Assembly (NCBI RefSeq): GCF_037991315.1
Contig: NZ_CP150300.1
Coordinates: 2,790,001-2,854,000, forward strand
DNA length: 64,000 nucleotides
Source of the DNA: Paenibacillus sp. FSL H8-0079
GTDB taxonomy: Bacteria > Bacillota > Bacilli > Paenibacillales > Paenibacillaceae
Direction of reading: 5' to 3'
Both the position numbers and the translations under genes were made by a program. Positions 19,557 through 28,140 of the stretch are shown here, piece after piece. The first letter of the stretch is position 1. The number at the start of each line of letters is the position of its first letter. The notes under the pieces were generated by a model. It had not been told where the DNA came from and searched no databases. It was given only the letters and a program-made list of their open reading frames with translations.

Positions 19557-21244
19557 GCCAGACTTCCGGTCCGTTGTCCCACTGGCTTCAGAATCAGTCG
19601 TTGGTTCGATTCAGCTCGGGTACGACTGAACTGGAACAGGTGGCGTATTCCAATACAGTCATTACTCCATGGGTCGGGCCCAGGCTGGAAGTGAAAAAAC
19701 AATGCAACGTAGCTGTGGCTACACTGGGGCAGTCCCTGACCTACCTGATCGAGATTGTGAACACAGGCAATTGTACAGCTATCGTTCATGTGGTGGATTC
19801 TTTATCTCCAGAAACATCACTTCTTCCAAATAGTGTACTGCGTGACGGGATTCCCCTACCTGGGGCATCACCGGAGCGTGGGCTTCCTCCTGCAGAGATC
19901 GTACCTGGGGCAACTCTACGATATCACTTTCAGGTCGTGGTCATGCGGATACCCTCAGGCTTAAAGCTGCTCAATCAAGCTCAGGTTAACTATGAGTTTG
20001 GAACATCCGAGGGCAGGACCGTCAGAGGTGTGGAGAAATCCAACACGGTGGAGGTGAGCATGGTTTCTTCCCGGCTTGAGGTCAGCCTTCAAGCCGAGCG
20101 GGGCCAGACTTTCTCAGGAGACATTGTTATGTACACCGTCATTGTGAGCAATCCTGGTTTTATTATAGCTACGGGTGCTCAGGTAACGATTGCTTTGCCT
20201 CAAGGGGTTGTTTTTATTCCTGCCAGTGTGATTGTCAATGAGATGTTCGCGCCACAAGTCACGCCTGATACCGGAATAGAGCTTGGGGAGATTGAGCCCG
20301 GAAGTTCCGTTCGGATACAATACCGCGTTCAGGTCGTGGGGGGGAGTGATACGAACGAAATATCAAGCGTAGCTGTACTAACGTATATCTCGGCAGGTCA
20401 GCAGGAAATGGTCTACTCCAATCAGGTAATCCTGGAATTGATTCAACCCCAGATCTCTGTGGTCAAAAGTGTACTCCCGGTGACGGCCACATGGGATGAT
20501 GCCGTCCGATATAATATTACCATCTCCAATGCAAGCAGCTATGCGGTGGATGGAACCCTGCTGGATGTATTGCCAACAGGTATGACATTTGTCGAAGGCA
20601 GTCTGGGTTGGAATGGGGTTAAACGTCCTGGCACCAATCTGGCCAAAGGGCTTAATCTGGGGACGTTGACTGCCCGGTCTGTTCTTAATATTCAGTTCGA
20701 GGCGAAACTTGCAGAACGTGGTGAATTGATCCCTGATCAATACCGATATGTGAATCATGCTAGCCTGATGTATACATTTCGCTTGCCCGATTCACGGTCA
20801 GTGCAGCGGATGATTCGATCCAATGAAGCTATCGTCGAGTTGAAAACGCCGATAATCCAGGCCTATGTTCAAGTGGAACCGACATTGGTTGAGCAGGGAG
20901 GCACGGTCACGTTCGAGGTACGTGTGGCGAATACGGGCAATTTGCCGGCACGCGTACAATTGGGGGGCATTTTACCTGAGGGTGCTAAATGGCTTGGGCA
21001 AGCTGCGGGTCAGATCCAATGGAGCATTCCGGAATATTCCACGCCAAGGATTCTGCATGTGGGGGGAATTGAGCCTGGAACGGAAAGGAACATCTCCTAT
21101 GTAGCGCAGTTATCTTCCGAACCGACAGGTACGCTGCAAGGGGCCCTGACCGTCATGTACACATATGAATGGAATGGACAAAAACGGGCAGGTGAATCCC
21201 GATCGAATGAGTACAGCATCATTGTAGAGTATGGTGAAGAATAG
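19553..21244 (+). CDS. DUF11-repeat protein, second part (frame-shifted continuation)
   Basis: 563 aa that complete the interrupted DUF11 unit 15 (residues 1-38, ending YSNTVITP) and add four more divergent units, starting near PRLEVKKQ, SRLEVSLQ, PQISVVKS and PIIQAYVQ. The ATG overlaps the upstream stop (ATGA), so the sequence permits translational coupling. However, the junction falls inside a folding domain and the frames differ by -1, as expected for a one-base deletion or a read-through site. No obvious A7 or similar slippery run exists here. Repeat divergence is higher than in the first part. No anchor motif at the C-terminus. I read the two ORFs as one gene, broken or unusually expressed. 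Confidence 0.75.
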   Translation: MSQTSGPLSHWLQNQSLVRFSSGTTELEQVAYSNTVITPWVGPRLEVKKQCNVAVATLGQSLTYLIEIVNTGNCTAIVHVVDSLSPETSLLPNSVLRDGIPLPGASPERGLPPAEIVPGATLRYHFQVVVMRIPSGLKLLNQAQVNYEFGTSEGRTVRGVEKSNTVEVSMVSSRLEVSLQAERGQTFSGDIVMYTVIVSNPGFIIATGAQVTIALPQGVVFIPASVIVNEMFAPQVTPDTGIELGEIEPGSSVRIQYRVQVVGGSDTNEISSVAVLTYISAGQQEMVYSNQVILELIQPQISVVKSVLPVTATWDDAVRYNITISNASSYAVDGTLLDVLPTGMTFVEGSLGWNGVKRPGTNLAKGLNLGTLTARSVLNIQFEAKLAERGELIPDQYRYVNHASLMYTFRLPDSRSVQRMIRSNEAIVELKTPIIQAYVQVEPTLVEQGGTVTFEVRVANTGNLPARVQLGGILPEGAKWLGQAAGQIQWSIPEYSTPRILHVGGIEPGTERNISYVAQLSSEPTGTLQGALTVMYTYEWNGQKRAGESRSNEYSIIVEYGEE

Positions 21245-21398
21245 GGGGTAACACGGTTAACGGTAACTTGCCTGAGGAATTTGTTCAATCTTGGGTGCCA
21301 TGACATTACACGGACGTAAATGAATGGTATACTAATTGAATACGAACTCGGCAATCAACCCGTGGAATCGGGACGTCGGAGTAGAGGAGGCAGCCACA

Positions 21399-21656
21399 TT
21401 GGCAAAAGCAAAAGTAGCAAAAAGACCTACACGGGATGAGTTTGAACTTGAAGAGTTGGGAAATCAGCTGGTTGAAGCCTTTCGTGAACGTTCGGAAGTA
21501 CTGTTGACGGTATGGGGCAAAGAAGATCAGGTGCAAGGAGTTATCGTCAAAATGGACTCCCGCACACGACTCGTGCATGTAGAGTATACAGAGGAAGAGT
21601 TTACGGCGAAGGTACCTTTTCTGGACATCATGCGAGTGCAATCTCCCCGGTACTGA
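21399..21656 (+). CDS. YolD-like family protein
   Basis: 85-aa soluble protein. The TTG start at 21399 is 8 bases after AGAGGAGG; the longer frame from 21336 lacks a ribosome binding site. The C-terminal half (VLLTVWGKEDQVQGVIVKMD ... VHVEYTEEEFTAKVPFLDIMRV) is a small five-stranded beta pattern ending in a hydrophobic IPFxDI-like motif, resembling the YolD-like family found beside DNA-polymerase-V-like genes. No such neighbour is present. Function unknown. Confidence 0.65.
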   Translation: MAKAKVAKRPTRDEFELEELGNQLVEAFRERSEVLLTVWGKEDQVQGVIVKMDSRTRLVHVEYTEEEFTAKVPFLDIMRVQSPRY

Positions 21657-21716
21657 ACGAAAAAAAACAGCATTTGAATAATTAGGGCATCCGCCCTGTC
21701 AAAGTCGTTCTTCCTG

Positions 21717-21725
21717 CATAAGATA
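21717..21725 (+). promoter_or_regulatory. Possible sporulation-type -10 (CATAnnnTA) before the YjcZ peptide
   Basis: CATAAGATA matches the sigma-K/sigma-E -10 pattern 30 bases ahead of the small spore peptide, but no convincing -35 is seen at 16-18 bases. Confidence 0.25.
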
Positions 21726-21756
21726 ACCCATACCTGTTGCAGAGGAGGTACGGTCA

Positions 21757-21876
21757 ATGAGCGAAGTATTAGGTGGAGAAGCAAGAGGCTACGGATACGG
21801 AGGTTTCACTTCTGTAGGTGCCATTCTGGTTCTGTTCATCCTGTTGGTTATCATCTCCAAAGCGTTCTTGGTATAA
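21757..21876 (+). CDS. YjcZ-family sporulation peptide
   Basis: 39-aa membrane peptide. A glycine/tyrosine-rich N-terminus (GYGYGGFTS) is followed by one hydrophobic helix (VGAILVLFILLVIISKAFLV), the pattern of the YjcZ/YjcZ-like sporulation peptides of Bacilli. AGAGGAGGT lies 8 bases before the ATG. It is followed by a strong terminator and sits next to the candidate spore-associated DUF11 locus. Confidence 0.88.
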   Translation: MSEVLGGEARGYGYGGFTSVGAILVLFILLVIISKAFLV

Positions 21877-21900
21877 TTGCATATCTCTTAAGAATGAAAG

Positions 21901-21929
21901 AAGCTCTGCCATCGCGGCAGAGCTTTTTT
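21901..21929 (+). terminator. Rho-independent terminator
   Basis: AAGCTCTGCC-ATCGC-GGCAGAGCTT followed by T6, directly after the YjcZ peptide gene. Confidence 0.9.
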
Positions 21930-22032
21930 GTTCGTTCAGTCATTGGCGAATTTTGTAGAAAATCGGTGTAAGTCATGCTTACGTTATGTTAGAATATAAC
22001 CATCCCTAGAGAAAGAAAGAGGTGTTTTGATA

Positions 22033-22536
22033 ATGAGCAAAGAGTTAACAGAATCTTTAAATGAACAGATGAACTTTGAGTTTTATTCCGCTCATGTATA
22101 TCTGGCTATGGCAGCCTATTGTTCGAGCAAAAGTCTGGATGGATTTGCGAACTTCTTCATCGTGCAAGCGGAAGAAGAGCGATTCCATGGCATGAAAATA
22201 TACAAATTCCTGAATGATCGTGGACAACGTGCTACACTTGCGGCATTGCCAGAACCGAAGAATGAATATGCTTCGATGCTGGATGTATTTGAGCATGGTT
22301 ATGCTCACGAGCAACAAAACACGAAAAAATTCTACAATCTGGCTGACATCGCCCTGAATGAACGTGAACATGCGACGATGTATTTCCTGAAATGGTTCAT
22401 TGATGAGCAGGTTGAAGAGGAAGCATTGTTTGACAACATTATTCAGAAGCTGCGCCGCATCGAAAAAGACAGCAATGCCTTCTACATGCTGGATGCAGAG
22501 TTTGGCAAACGTTCGTTCACTGCCCCTGCTGAATAA
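22033..22536 (+). CDS. Ferritin
   Basis: 167-aa four-helix-bundle iron-storage protein that oxidises Fe2+ and stores the mineral in a 24-mer shell. Ferroxidase ligands are visible: Glu in NEQMNFEFYSAHVYLA, Glu and His in QAEEERFHGMKIYKF, the Glu in AHEQQNTKKFYNLAD, and Gln/Glu in FIDEQVEEEALFDNII. ATG at 22033 is 8 bases after AAAGAGGTG; the TTG at 22027 is not needed. A GTAAG-TCATG-CTTAC dyad lies upstream near 21967-21982 and could be an operator. Transcribed alone; a terminator follows. Confidence 0.93.
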   Translation: MSKELTESLNEQMNFEFYSAHVYLAMAAYCSSKSLDGFANFFIVQAEEERFHGMKIYKFLNDRGQRATLAALPEPKNEYASMLDVFEHGYAHEQQNTKKFYNLADIALNEREHATMYFLKWFIDEQVEEEALFDNIIQKLRRIEKDSNAFYMLDAEFGKRSFTAPAE

Positions 22537-22617
22537 CTGTACGTGAGAGTCGGGAAGATTCCAGCGACAAAAGATCATCTACATACAGCATGATACCTTA
22601 TGCTGATTGAAGACGAA

Positions 22618-22647
22618 GAAGCTTGCACTTTGTGCAGGCTTTTTTTG
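22618..22647 (+). terminator. Rho-independent terminator after ferritin
   Basis: AGCTTGCAC / GTGCAGGCT stem followed by T7. The remaining 300 bases to the next gene hold no ORF or recognisable RNA. Confidence 0.75.
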
Positions 22648-22955
22648 TATGCAAAGATATTTCGTTATTTTATCGATATGCTTGAATCGGAGAAAAAGTC
22701 TATCAAAACCCTGAATATGGGTAATAGAGGATATGTCACAATTGATCTATCCTGGCGGGATCTCTTTTTTTGCGCAAATCTATCAAATTCGTATTAAATT
22801 TTAGGTTTATCTGACAAAAGTGTAACTCTACCGTAGCCTTTGAAGCGAGAACAAGAGCCGCTATCTTTGATAGTATTAGGATTAATCGCCAAGGGATGAA
22901 GGTAGAACAACATGGACACCCGGGGAAATATAACACACAAGGGAGAATTTTAATT

Positions 22956-23696
22956 ATGTTACATATTCGCAAATCTATCATGGCTACACTTGCTATTTTA
23001 CTAATCATTCCACTACTATTGCCGCATTCGGTATCTGCCAAATCAGCTACATCCAAGGATAGCGCAAGCAAAGCGAGTTCCAAAATCATATACCTGACGT
23101 TTGATGATGGGCCAACCGCTCACACGGGTCAGTTACTCGATATTCTCGATCAATATAATGCGAAGGCAACGTTCTTCATGTTGGGTCCTCAGATGGAGCA
23201 ATTTCAGAAGGCTACCAAACGCATCGTAGCTGACGGGCATGGGTTGGGTCTGCATGGTGTGACTCACGTTCCAAGCAAATTCTATAAATCCGCCTACAGC
23301 GGATTGAAAGAGATGCAACAGGCCAATGTAAGTCTGAATAAGGTTGCCGGAGTTAAAACAAGTCTCGTTCGTACGCCATACGGCAGTAAACCATACCTCA
23401 AGCCGGCATTCCGCAATGTGTTGCTGGGTCAGGGTGGATTCCATCTGTGGGATTGGAATGTGGATTCGGAAGACTGGAAATACAAGAAGGATCACCAGAA
23501 GGTCTATAACAGTGTAATGAAGCAGATTCACAATGTACAAAAGAGTGGAACAACGCCTGTTGTGCTTATGCACGACCAGGAAGCGACGTTGAAAGTCCTG
23601 CCACAAGTGTTGAAAACATTGAAGGCAGAAGGGTATCGTTTTGAAGTATTAAACAAGAAAGTACAGCCGGTTAACTTCTGGAATGACAAGCGTTAA
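22956..23696 (+). CDS. Secreted polysaccharide deacetylase (CE4)
   Basis: 246-aa NodB-homology enzyme predicted to de-N-acetylate peptidoglycan or a related glycan outside the cell. Signal peptide residues 1-28 (MATLAILLIIPLLLPHSVSA). CE4 motifs: 1 TFDDGPT (metal Asp and catalytic Asp), 2 HGVTHVP (two metal His), 3 RTPYGS, 4 WDWNVDSEDW, 5 VVLMHD. Start at 22956 has AAGGGAGA upstream; the longer frame from 22896 would precede the signal peptide with a hydrophilic stretch. Length is usual for the B. subtilis YjeA/PdaA type. Confidence 0.9.
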   Translation: MLHIRKSIMATLAILLIIPLLLPHSVSAKSATSKDSASKASSKIIYLTFDDGPTAHTGQLLDILDQYNAKATFFMLGPQMEQFQKATKRIVADGHGLGLHGVTHVPSKFYKSAYSGLKEMQQANVSLNKVAGVKTSLVRTPYGSKPYLKPAFRNVLLGQGGFHLWDWNVDSEDWKYKKDHQKVYNSVMKQIHNVQKSGTTPVVLMHDQEATLKVLPQVLKTLKAEGYRFEVLNKKVQPVNFWNDKR

Positions 23697-23774
23697 TCTT
23701 TTTAATTTTCCAATTCAATCAGTCGATAGAAAGACCCAGACTACAGATTGGCTACAACCAAGGAGGTACACATC

Positions 23775-24686
23775 ATGAAGAAACAACCATTGTGGATCAC
23801 CATTCCGGTAACGACTGCCGTGTTACTCGCTCTAGCAGGGTGTGGCGAACCGGATTCGAATAATGCATCATCAGATAATGGCTCTTCTCCAACAACGACA
23901 GTGGGTGAACAGACCCAGACCGGAAGCGGAGGTGCTGATTTTTCTAATGAAAATGAAGGGGGAAGCAAAGAAAACACGAGCACAACAGATGGTGAAGAAA
24001 CATCAGGATCTAAGGCGAATGACAACCAAGCTACCAATGGTCAGGTGGGTGTGAATGAGGTAATCCAGCAAGTTCGTAACCAGTTGACGATGAAGAATGT
24101 ATCTTTACCCACATCCTTTACGTTAGAGAAGGGCGAATATTTGGGTGCGGCAATACCGTCCAACACTGCTGATGCGTTTAAAGTAAACTTCTACGCCACG
24201 ACTCAGTCTGTTGCCATTAATGATCAATCTTTAACTGCATCCGACAGTAAGATACCTGTACTGGCTTCCTATGAAGTGAAGACCTACAAGGACCCGAATC
24301 TGACAGAAATTTTCCCTGAGACGGACCTGAAAGACATTCCAACAGACATGGCTGTGGATCTGGGACATGGGATTAAAGGCATGAGTGAAGGTGCGGCAGG
24401 CAGTCAATATCTGACTTGGCAAGAAGGAAGATGGACGTTACAGATTCGCTCGGTTTCCGAAGATAAAATGAATAATCCAGGTATTGCGAAGAAAATAGTG
24501 GAGTATCTGGAGTCACATACATTGCCTGTACCGAAAGATAAAGGGTATATCAACGTGGAATACCCAAGTGGAGGAAAGTCTGTTCGTGTAACGATCTCAT
24601 GGCAGGACGGTCATCAAATTCACCAGCTCAAGACCGATCAAATGCCACTAGAAGCCCTTGGTATGGCTGTATCTGTGAAATCTTGA
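23775..24686 (+). CDS. Lipoprotein, GerMN-unlike, uncharacterised
   Basis: 303-aa exported lipoprotein. The lipobox LALAGC puts the modified cysteine at about residue 22. A 65-residue Ser/Thr/Asn/Glu/Gly linker follows, then a globular domain of about 210 aa containing VIQQVRNQLTMKNVSLPTSF and YLTWQEGRWTLQIRS. No catalytic motif is visible. AAGGAGGT stands 8 bases before the ATG at 23775. A strong shared terminator follows. Many Paenibacillus genomes carry similar lipoproteins; the function is not known to me. Confidence 0.75.
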   Translation: MKKQPLWITIPVTTAVLLALAGCGEPDSNNASSDNGSSPTTTVGEQTQTGSGGADFSNENEGGSKENTSTTDGEETSGSKANDNQATNGQVGVNEVIQQVRNQLTMKNVSLPTSFTLEKGEYLGAAIPSNTADAFKVNFYATTQSVAINDQSLTASDSKIPVLASYEVKTYKDPNLTEIFPETDLKDIPTDMAVDLGHGIKGMSEGAAGSQYLTWQEGRWTLQIRSVSEDKMNNPGIAKKIVEYLESHTLPVPKDKGYINVEYPSGGKSVRVTISWQDGHQIHQLKTDQMPLEALGMAVSVKS

Positions 24687-24747
24687 GCATCTCATTGATA
24701 TTCTGAAATATACAAGAAGTGAATATCAGATTATTATAATAAACATA

Positions 24748-24790
24748 AAAAGCTTGGCCCAAGAAGTGTTTTCCTGGGCCAAGCTTTTAT
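24748..24790. terminator. Bidirectional terminator
   Basis: Near-perfect AAAAGCTTGGCCC / GGGCCAAGCTTTT stem, with T-runs both ways, between the lipoprotein gene and the convergent desR. Confidence 0.9.
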
Positions 24791-24868
24791 TTCGAGCATG
24801 TTATTATGACTGACTTGTGCAGCCGAGCTACATGCTTATTTATGTTTCAATGGGTTAAAGCGGTACTT

Positions 24869-25468
24869 TCATTTGAACCACCCTTTTTCCTTGGAACGCG
24901 TGATGGCTTCAATGCGGTTACTGGCATTTAACTTGTTGAGAATGATGGAGATGTAGTTACGCACCGTACCCGTTGTGATGAACAGATGTCCGGCAATTTC
25001 CTTTGTGTTCTTCCCGTCTGCCATGAGGCCGAGTACGGCGTTCTCCCGTTCAGTCAGCGGATTCTCTTCGACATAAGCCTCATCGACCAAGTCGGGAGCG
25101 AAGATGCGTCTGCCATTCATGACTTGGCGGATCGCCTCGGCAAGTTCTTCAATAGGACTGTCTTTAAGCAGGTAGCCACGGACACCACCCTTCAGGGCAC
25201 GTTCAAAATAACCGGTCCGGGCAAAAGTGGTCAGAATAATGACCTTGCAGCTCATTCCTTTGAGTTCTTCTGCCGCTTCGAGGCCGCTCTTCACGGGCAT
25301 TTCTATATCCATCAGACAGATGTCGGGTGTAAGCTCTTGGACAAGGGAAAGGGCTTCCTGGCCATTGCTGGCACGTCCGACAACTTCCATATCTTCCTCC
25401 AGATTAAGCAGGGAAGACAAGGCACCGAGCATCATGCGCTGATCTTCTGCGATTACAATTCTAATCAT
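24869..25468 (-). CDS. desR: NarL/LuxR-family response regulator, DesR-like
   Basis: 199 aa. The receiver domain has the acidic pair (IAEDQRMM), the phospho-acceptor Asp in ICLMDIEMPVKSG, then LTTF and the conserved lysine in YLLKD. The LuxR-type HTH is at residues about 140-190 (LTERENAVLGLMADGKNTKEIAGHL). In B. subtilis DesR activates the desaturase gene when the membrane stiffens in the cold. Start overlaps the end of the kinase gene by 4 bases (ATGA), and gene order des-desK-desR is the same. The symbol rests on synteny and domain type. Confidence 0.85.
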   Translation of the reverse strand: MIRIVIAEDQRMMLGALSSLLNLEEDMEVVGRASNGQEALSLVQELTPDICLMDIEMPVKSGLEAAEELKGMSCKVIILTTFARTGYFERALKGGVRGYLLKDSPIEELAEAIRQVMNGRRIFAPDLVDEAYVEENPLTERENAVLGLMADGKNTKEIAGHLFITTGTVRNYISIILNKLNASNRIEAITRSKEKGWFK

Positions 25469-26613
25469 GATTCTGCCTCCTTTATCGGTTTGCGGACGAG
25501 CTTGGGAACATGAATAATGATGGCTGTACCCTCGATGTTTGTATTAGATCGAATATCCAGACAACCATTGACGAATTCAAGTCGTTCTTTCATTCCCAAG
25601 ATTCCCGTTCCACGTCGTTCTTGTTTACGAGTTCGTTCTATCCCAACGCCATTATCCTGTACAGTTAGGACATTATCGGCGGGTGTCTCTTCAATTATGA
25701 TGGTACATGTTGTTGCCTGACTGTGTTTAACGACATTGGTGACGGCTTCTTTCAAACACATGCCGAGCACATTTTCATTCAATTGTGACGTGTCTTGCAG
25801 CTTAGGATTGCCTTCCAGCGCAAATTCAATCGAAGCGGCCTTCAGAATCTGCTCCGCCCGGAACAGTTCATCGACCAATTGCGTACCACGCATGGTCGTT
25901 ACCATTTCGCGTACTTCCTTCAGAGCTGTGCTTGCCGTTTGTCTGAGGTCGTTCAATTCGATCTCGGCTTGATCGGGATTACTGCGGAGCAGCCGCTTTG
26001 CGAGATCGGTTTTGAGCCCGATTAGAGAGAGTTTCTGTCCAAGCGTATCGTGCAGGTCACGAGCAATACGTTGACGTTCTTCCATTTTTACGAGATCATC
26101 GAGTCGTTTGTTGGCATTCTCCAATTGGCCTTCCAATTGCTCAGTCTTATTTTTATTATACGTACTGATTGGAAGCAGGATGGACGCCATTAAGCTGATG
26201 AATACAAACGGGAACTGACTCACGAGCAATGAACTCTGATTGATAAAACCATAATTAATGGTTAGGAAGCTGGCTCCCAAATTCACCGAATAGAGGGTGA
26301 AGAAACCGGCTTTATTTTTAATATTGCCAATAAAAAAAGCAAGAAACAATGAGAAATAGGCATAATCATAGGCGATCGTCATCGTAATGGATATCGCAAT
26401 GAGCAGTCCAATCCACATGTACACTTGCCAACCCTTGGTGATGAAGGCGAGCAAATAACAGACGAAAAAGACGAGAATGATTACAATGCCAGTTACCATT
26501 GTCCATAATTTGGAATATTGTGAAATGTAATAGAAGGGCAGGATGAAAAAGACAAGCCATACATAAGGGTTCAACCCTGTATTTTTATAAAAAATCTGCA
26601 TCCACTTTTGAAT
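25465..26613 (-). CDS. desK: Sensor histidine kinase, DesK-like membrane thermosensor
   Basis: About 382 aa. Five N-terminal membrane helices (NPYVWLVFFILPFYYISQ first), a coiled-coil linker (TEQLEGQLENANKRLDDLV), a HisKA_3 box with the phospho-acceptor in RIARDLHDTLGQKLSLIG, then an HATPase_c domain (N-box VTNVVKHSQA, VQDNGVGIE, GTGILGMKERL). DesK acts as kinase at low temperature and phosphatase at high temperature. The only TTG further upstream (26631) overlaps the GGAGGA itself, and the first ATG (26601) is too far from it. AGGAGGAG is 7 bases before an ATT codon at 26613, which gives an N-terminus matching DesK proteins. That start is an inference. Confidence 0.85.
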   Translation of the reverse strand: MQKWMQIFYKNTGLNPYVWLVFFILPFYYISQYSKLWTMVTGIVIILVFFVCYLLAFITKGWQVYMWIGLLIAISITMTIAYDYAYFSLFLAFFIGNIKNKAGFFTLYSVNLGASFLTINYGFINQSSLLVSQFPFVFISLMASILLPISTYNKNKTEQLEGQLENANKRLDDLVKMEERQRIARDLHDTLGQKLSLIGLKTDLAKRLLRSNPDQAEIELNDLRQTASTALKEVREMVTTMRGTQLVDELFRAEQILKAASIEFALEGNPKLQDTSQLNENVLGMCLKEAVTNVVKHSQATTCTIIIEETPADNVLTVQDNGVGIERTRKQERRGTGILGMKERLEFVNGCLDIRSNTNIEGTAIIIHVPKLVRKPIKEAES

Positions 26614-26705
26614 GGAAATTCTCCTCCTCAACTTGCAATGTACTCAAACTTAGCCTGACTGTAGCACGACTTTAGCCTGAATACAAGAAAACGAATCCGA
26701 CAGAG

Positions 26706-27764
26706 TTAAGGCTTCTCTGTCAGACCCGCTGGATTGGTTACTCGGATAGGCGGTTGAACATACGGCTTGCGGGATAAGCTTTTGAGCTGTCTGAAACTAA
26801 TAAATTGTTTGGAATCTTCGTCCCATAAGCGGAAGCGCAGGGCAACCAGACTGGAACGTAGTGTAATAGTCGTTGCTTTTTGCAAAGGCGGTGTTGCATT
26901 ATGTGCCTCTTCCAGGAAATAGTTCGGTACACGCGGGCTCAAGTGATGAACATGATGGAACCCGATGTTACCACTGATCCATTGCAATAATTTTGGCAAT
27001 TTGTAATAAGAACTGCCTTCAACCGCTGCTTTTACATAACTCCATTCATCTTCATGTTCAAAGTACGTTTCTTCAAACTGATGCTGAACGTAGAACAACC
27101 AAATTCCGAAGAAACCGGAGAAGAAGAATATAGGTGCTTGCACCATAACAAAAGCTTGCCAGCCAACTAACCAACACATGGCAGCATATAGCGCAACGAT
27201 CAATACCGTAGTCAAATGAGTATTAATACGTTCTTTACGTCTTGCGCCTTTGCGGTTAAAGCGATACGCGAGAAGGAACACATAGATGGGTCCAATACAA
27301 AACAATACAAACGGATTACGATAAATGCGGTAGAACATACGACCCCAAAAGGAAGCTTCTTTGTATTCGTCAACGGTCATAACCCAGATATCGCCTACAC
27401 CACGTTTGTCGAGATTACTGCTGGTTGCGTGATGGATGGAATGCTCGGCTTTCCATTGTTGATAAGGTGTTACGGTTAATACACCTGTAATGGTACCGAG
27501 AATATCGTTGGCACGTTTGCTTTTAAAGAATGAGCCATGACAGCAGTCATGGAAGATAATGAATGTCCGTAGTACAAATCCGGATGCCACCAGGGCAATC
27601 GGGAAGGTAAGCCAGTAGGAAACCGATAAGCTAAAGTAAGCTGCAGCCCATAGCAAGAAGAGCGGGAGCAATGTATTGATTAACTGTCGGATACTTAATC
27701 TGAGATCATTTTTTTCGTAAGGGGTGACTTCTTTTTTTAGCGCCATTTCTTTGTTTCTGCTCAT
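26706..27764 (-). CDS. des: Membrane acyl-lipid desaturase, Des-like
   Basis: 352-aa di-iron fatty-acid desaturase that introduces a double bond into membrane lipid acyl chains. Three histidine boxes are present: HDCCHG, HSIHH and HHVHH, with four or more transmembrane helices between (YWLTFPIALVASGFVL, LIVALYAAMCWLVGWQAF, FFFSGFFGIWLFYV). AGGAGGAC lies 8 bases before the ATG. It is the first gene of the des-desK-desR unit, and the weak promoter with palindromes upstream suits DesR activation. Confidence 0.93.
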   Translation of the reverse strand: MSRNKEMALKKEVTPYEKNDLRLSIRQLINTLLPLFLLWAAAYFSLSVSYWLTFPIALVASGFVLRTFIIFHDCCHGSFFKSKRANDILGTITGVLTVTPYQQWKAEHSIHHATSSNLDKRGVGDIWVMTVDEYKEASFWGRMFYRIYRNPFVLFCIGPIYVFLLAYRFNRKGARRKERINTHLTTVLIVALYAAMCWLVGWQAFVMVQAPIFFFSGFFGIWLFYVQHQFEETYFEHEDEWSYVKAAVEGSSYYKLPKLLQWISGNIGFHHVHHLSPRVPNYFLEEAHNATPPLQKATTITLRSSLVALRFRLWDEDSKQFISFRQLKSLSRKPYVQPPIRVTNPAGLTEKP

Positions 27765-27864
27765 TGACGTTTGTCCTCCTTCAATCGTTATAGCTGTAGT
27801 CAGCTACAACTTGGCGTTTCCCGGTAGAACTTTCCTTTAGGAAGCGTTTTTATCATTGTAAAAC

Positions 27865-27955
27865 AAACCGACCATGACAGTAAGTCACAAACGTCAGCCT
27901 TCTATAATGATGAATATCAATGATGACCCATGACATTTGTCATGGGTGCATGATG
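27865..27955 (-). promoter_or_regulatory. des promoter region with candidate DesR dyads
   Basis: On the minus strand TACAAT (-10) is 17 bases from a poor -35 (TTACTG), as expected of an activated promoter. A perfect dyad CATGACA-TT-TGTCATG lies at about 27937-27952. A related half-conserved dyad, CATGACAGTAAGTCAC, at about 27871-27886 overlaps the -35. DesR binding is inferred from similarity of the two sites and the gene context. Confidence 0.45.
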
Positions 27956-28140
27956 GTGAATGGCTTTGCAGAAGAGAAAAGAGGACGGTTTTGTAAATTC
28001 CTTTGCACAAATCACGCAACAATTTGTATTATGTATACAAATTTTGTTGTGGGCATGGTAAAATCTATCTTTGAGTGATTATGACAACTTATGAGACGGG
28101 TCGATTAAGTTGATTTCTGATGGATTGGATGGAATGCATG

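Noticed and set aside
13888..21244. Regular repeats considered as a CRISPR array
   Set aside because: The period is about 375-390 bases, the units are coding and diverged, and there are no short identical repeats with unique spacers.
22057..22578. 173-aa minus-strand open frame
   Set aside because: Antisense shadow of the ferritin gene; composition is not protein-like.
24986..25513. 175-aa open frame on the plus strand
   Set aside because: It is antisense to desR and the end of desK, lacks a ribosome binding site and reads as a mirror of the real genes.
27765..28140. Riboswitch or T-box between des and the YitT gene
   Set aside because: Only short dyads are seen; no conserved riboswitch core, T-box sequence or terminator/antiterminator pair.
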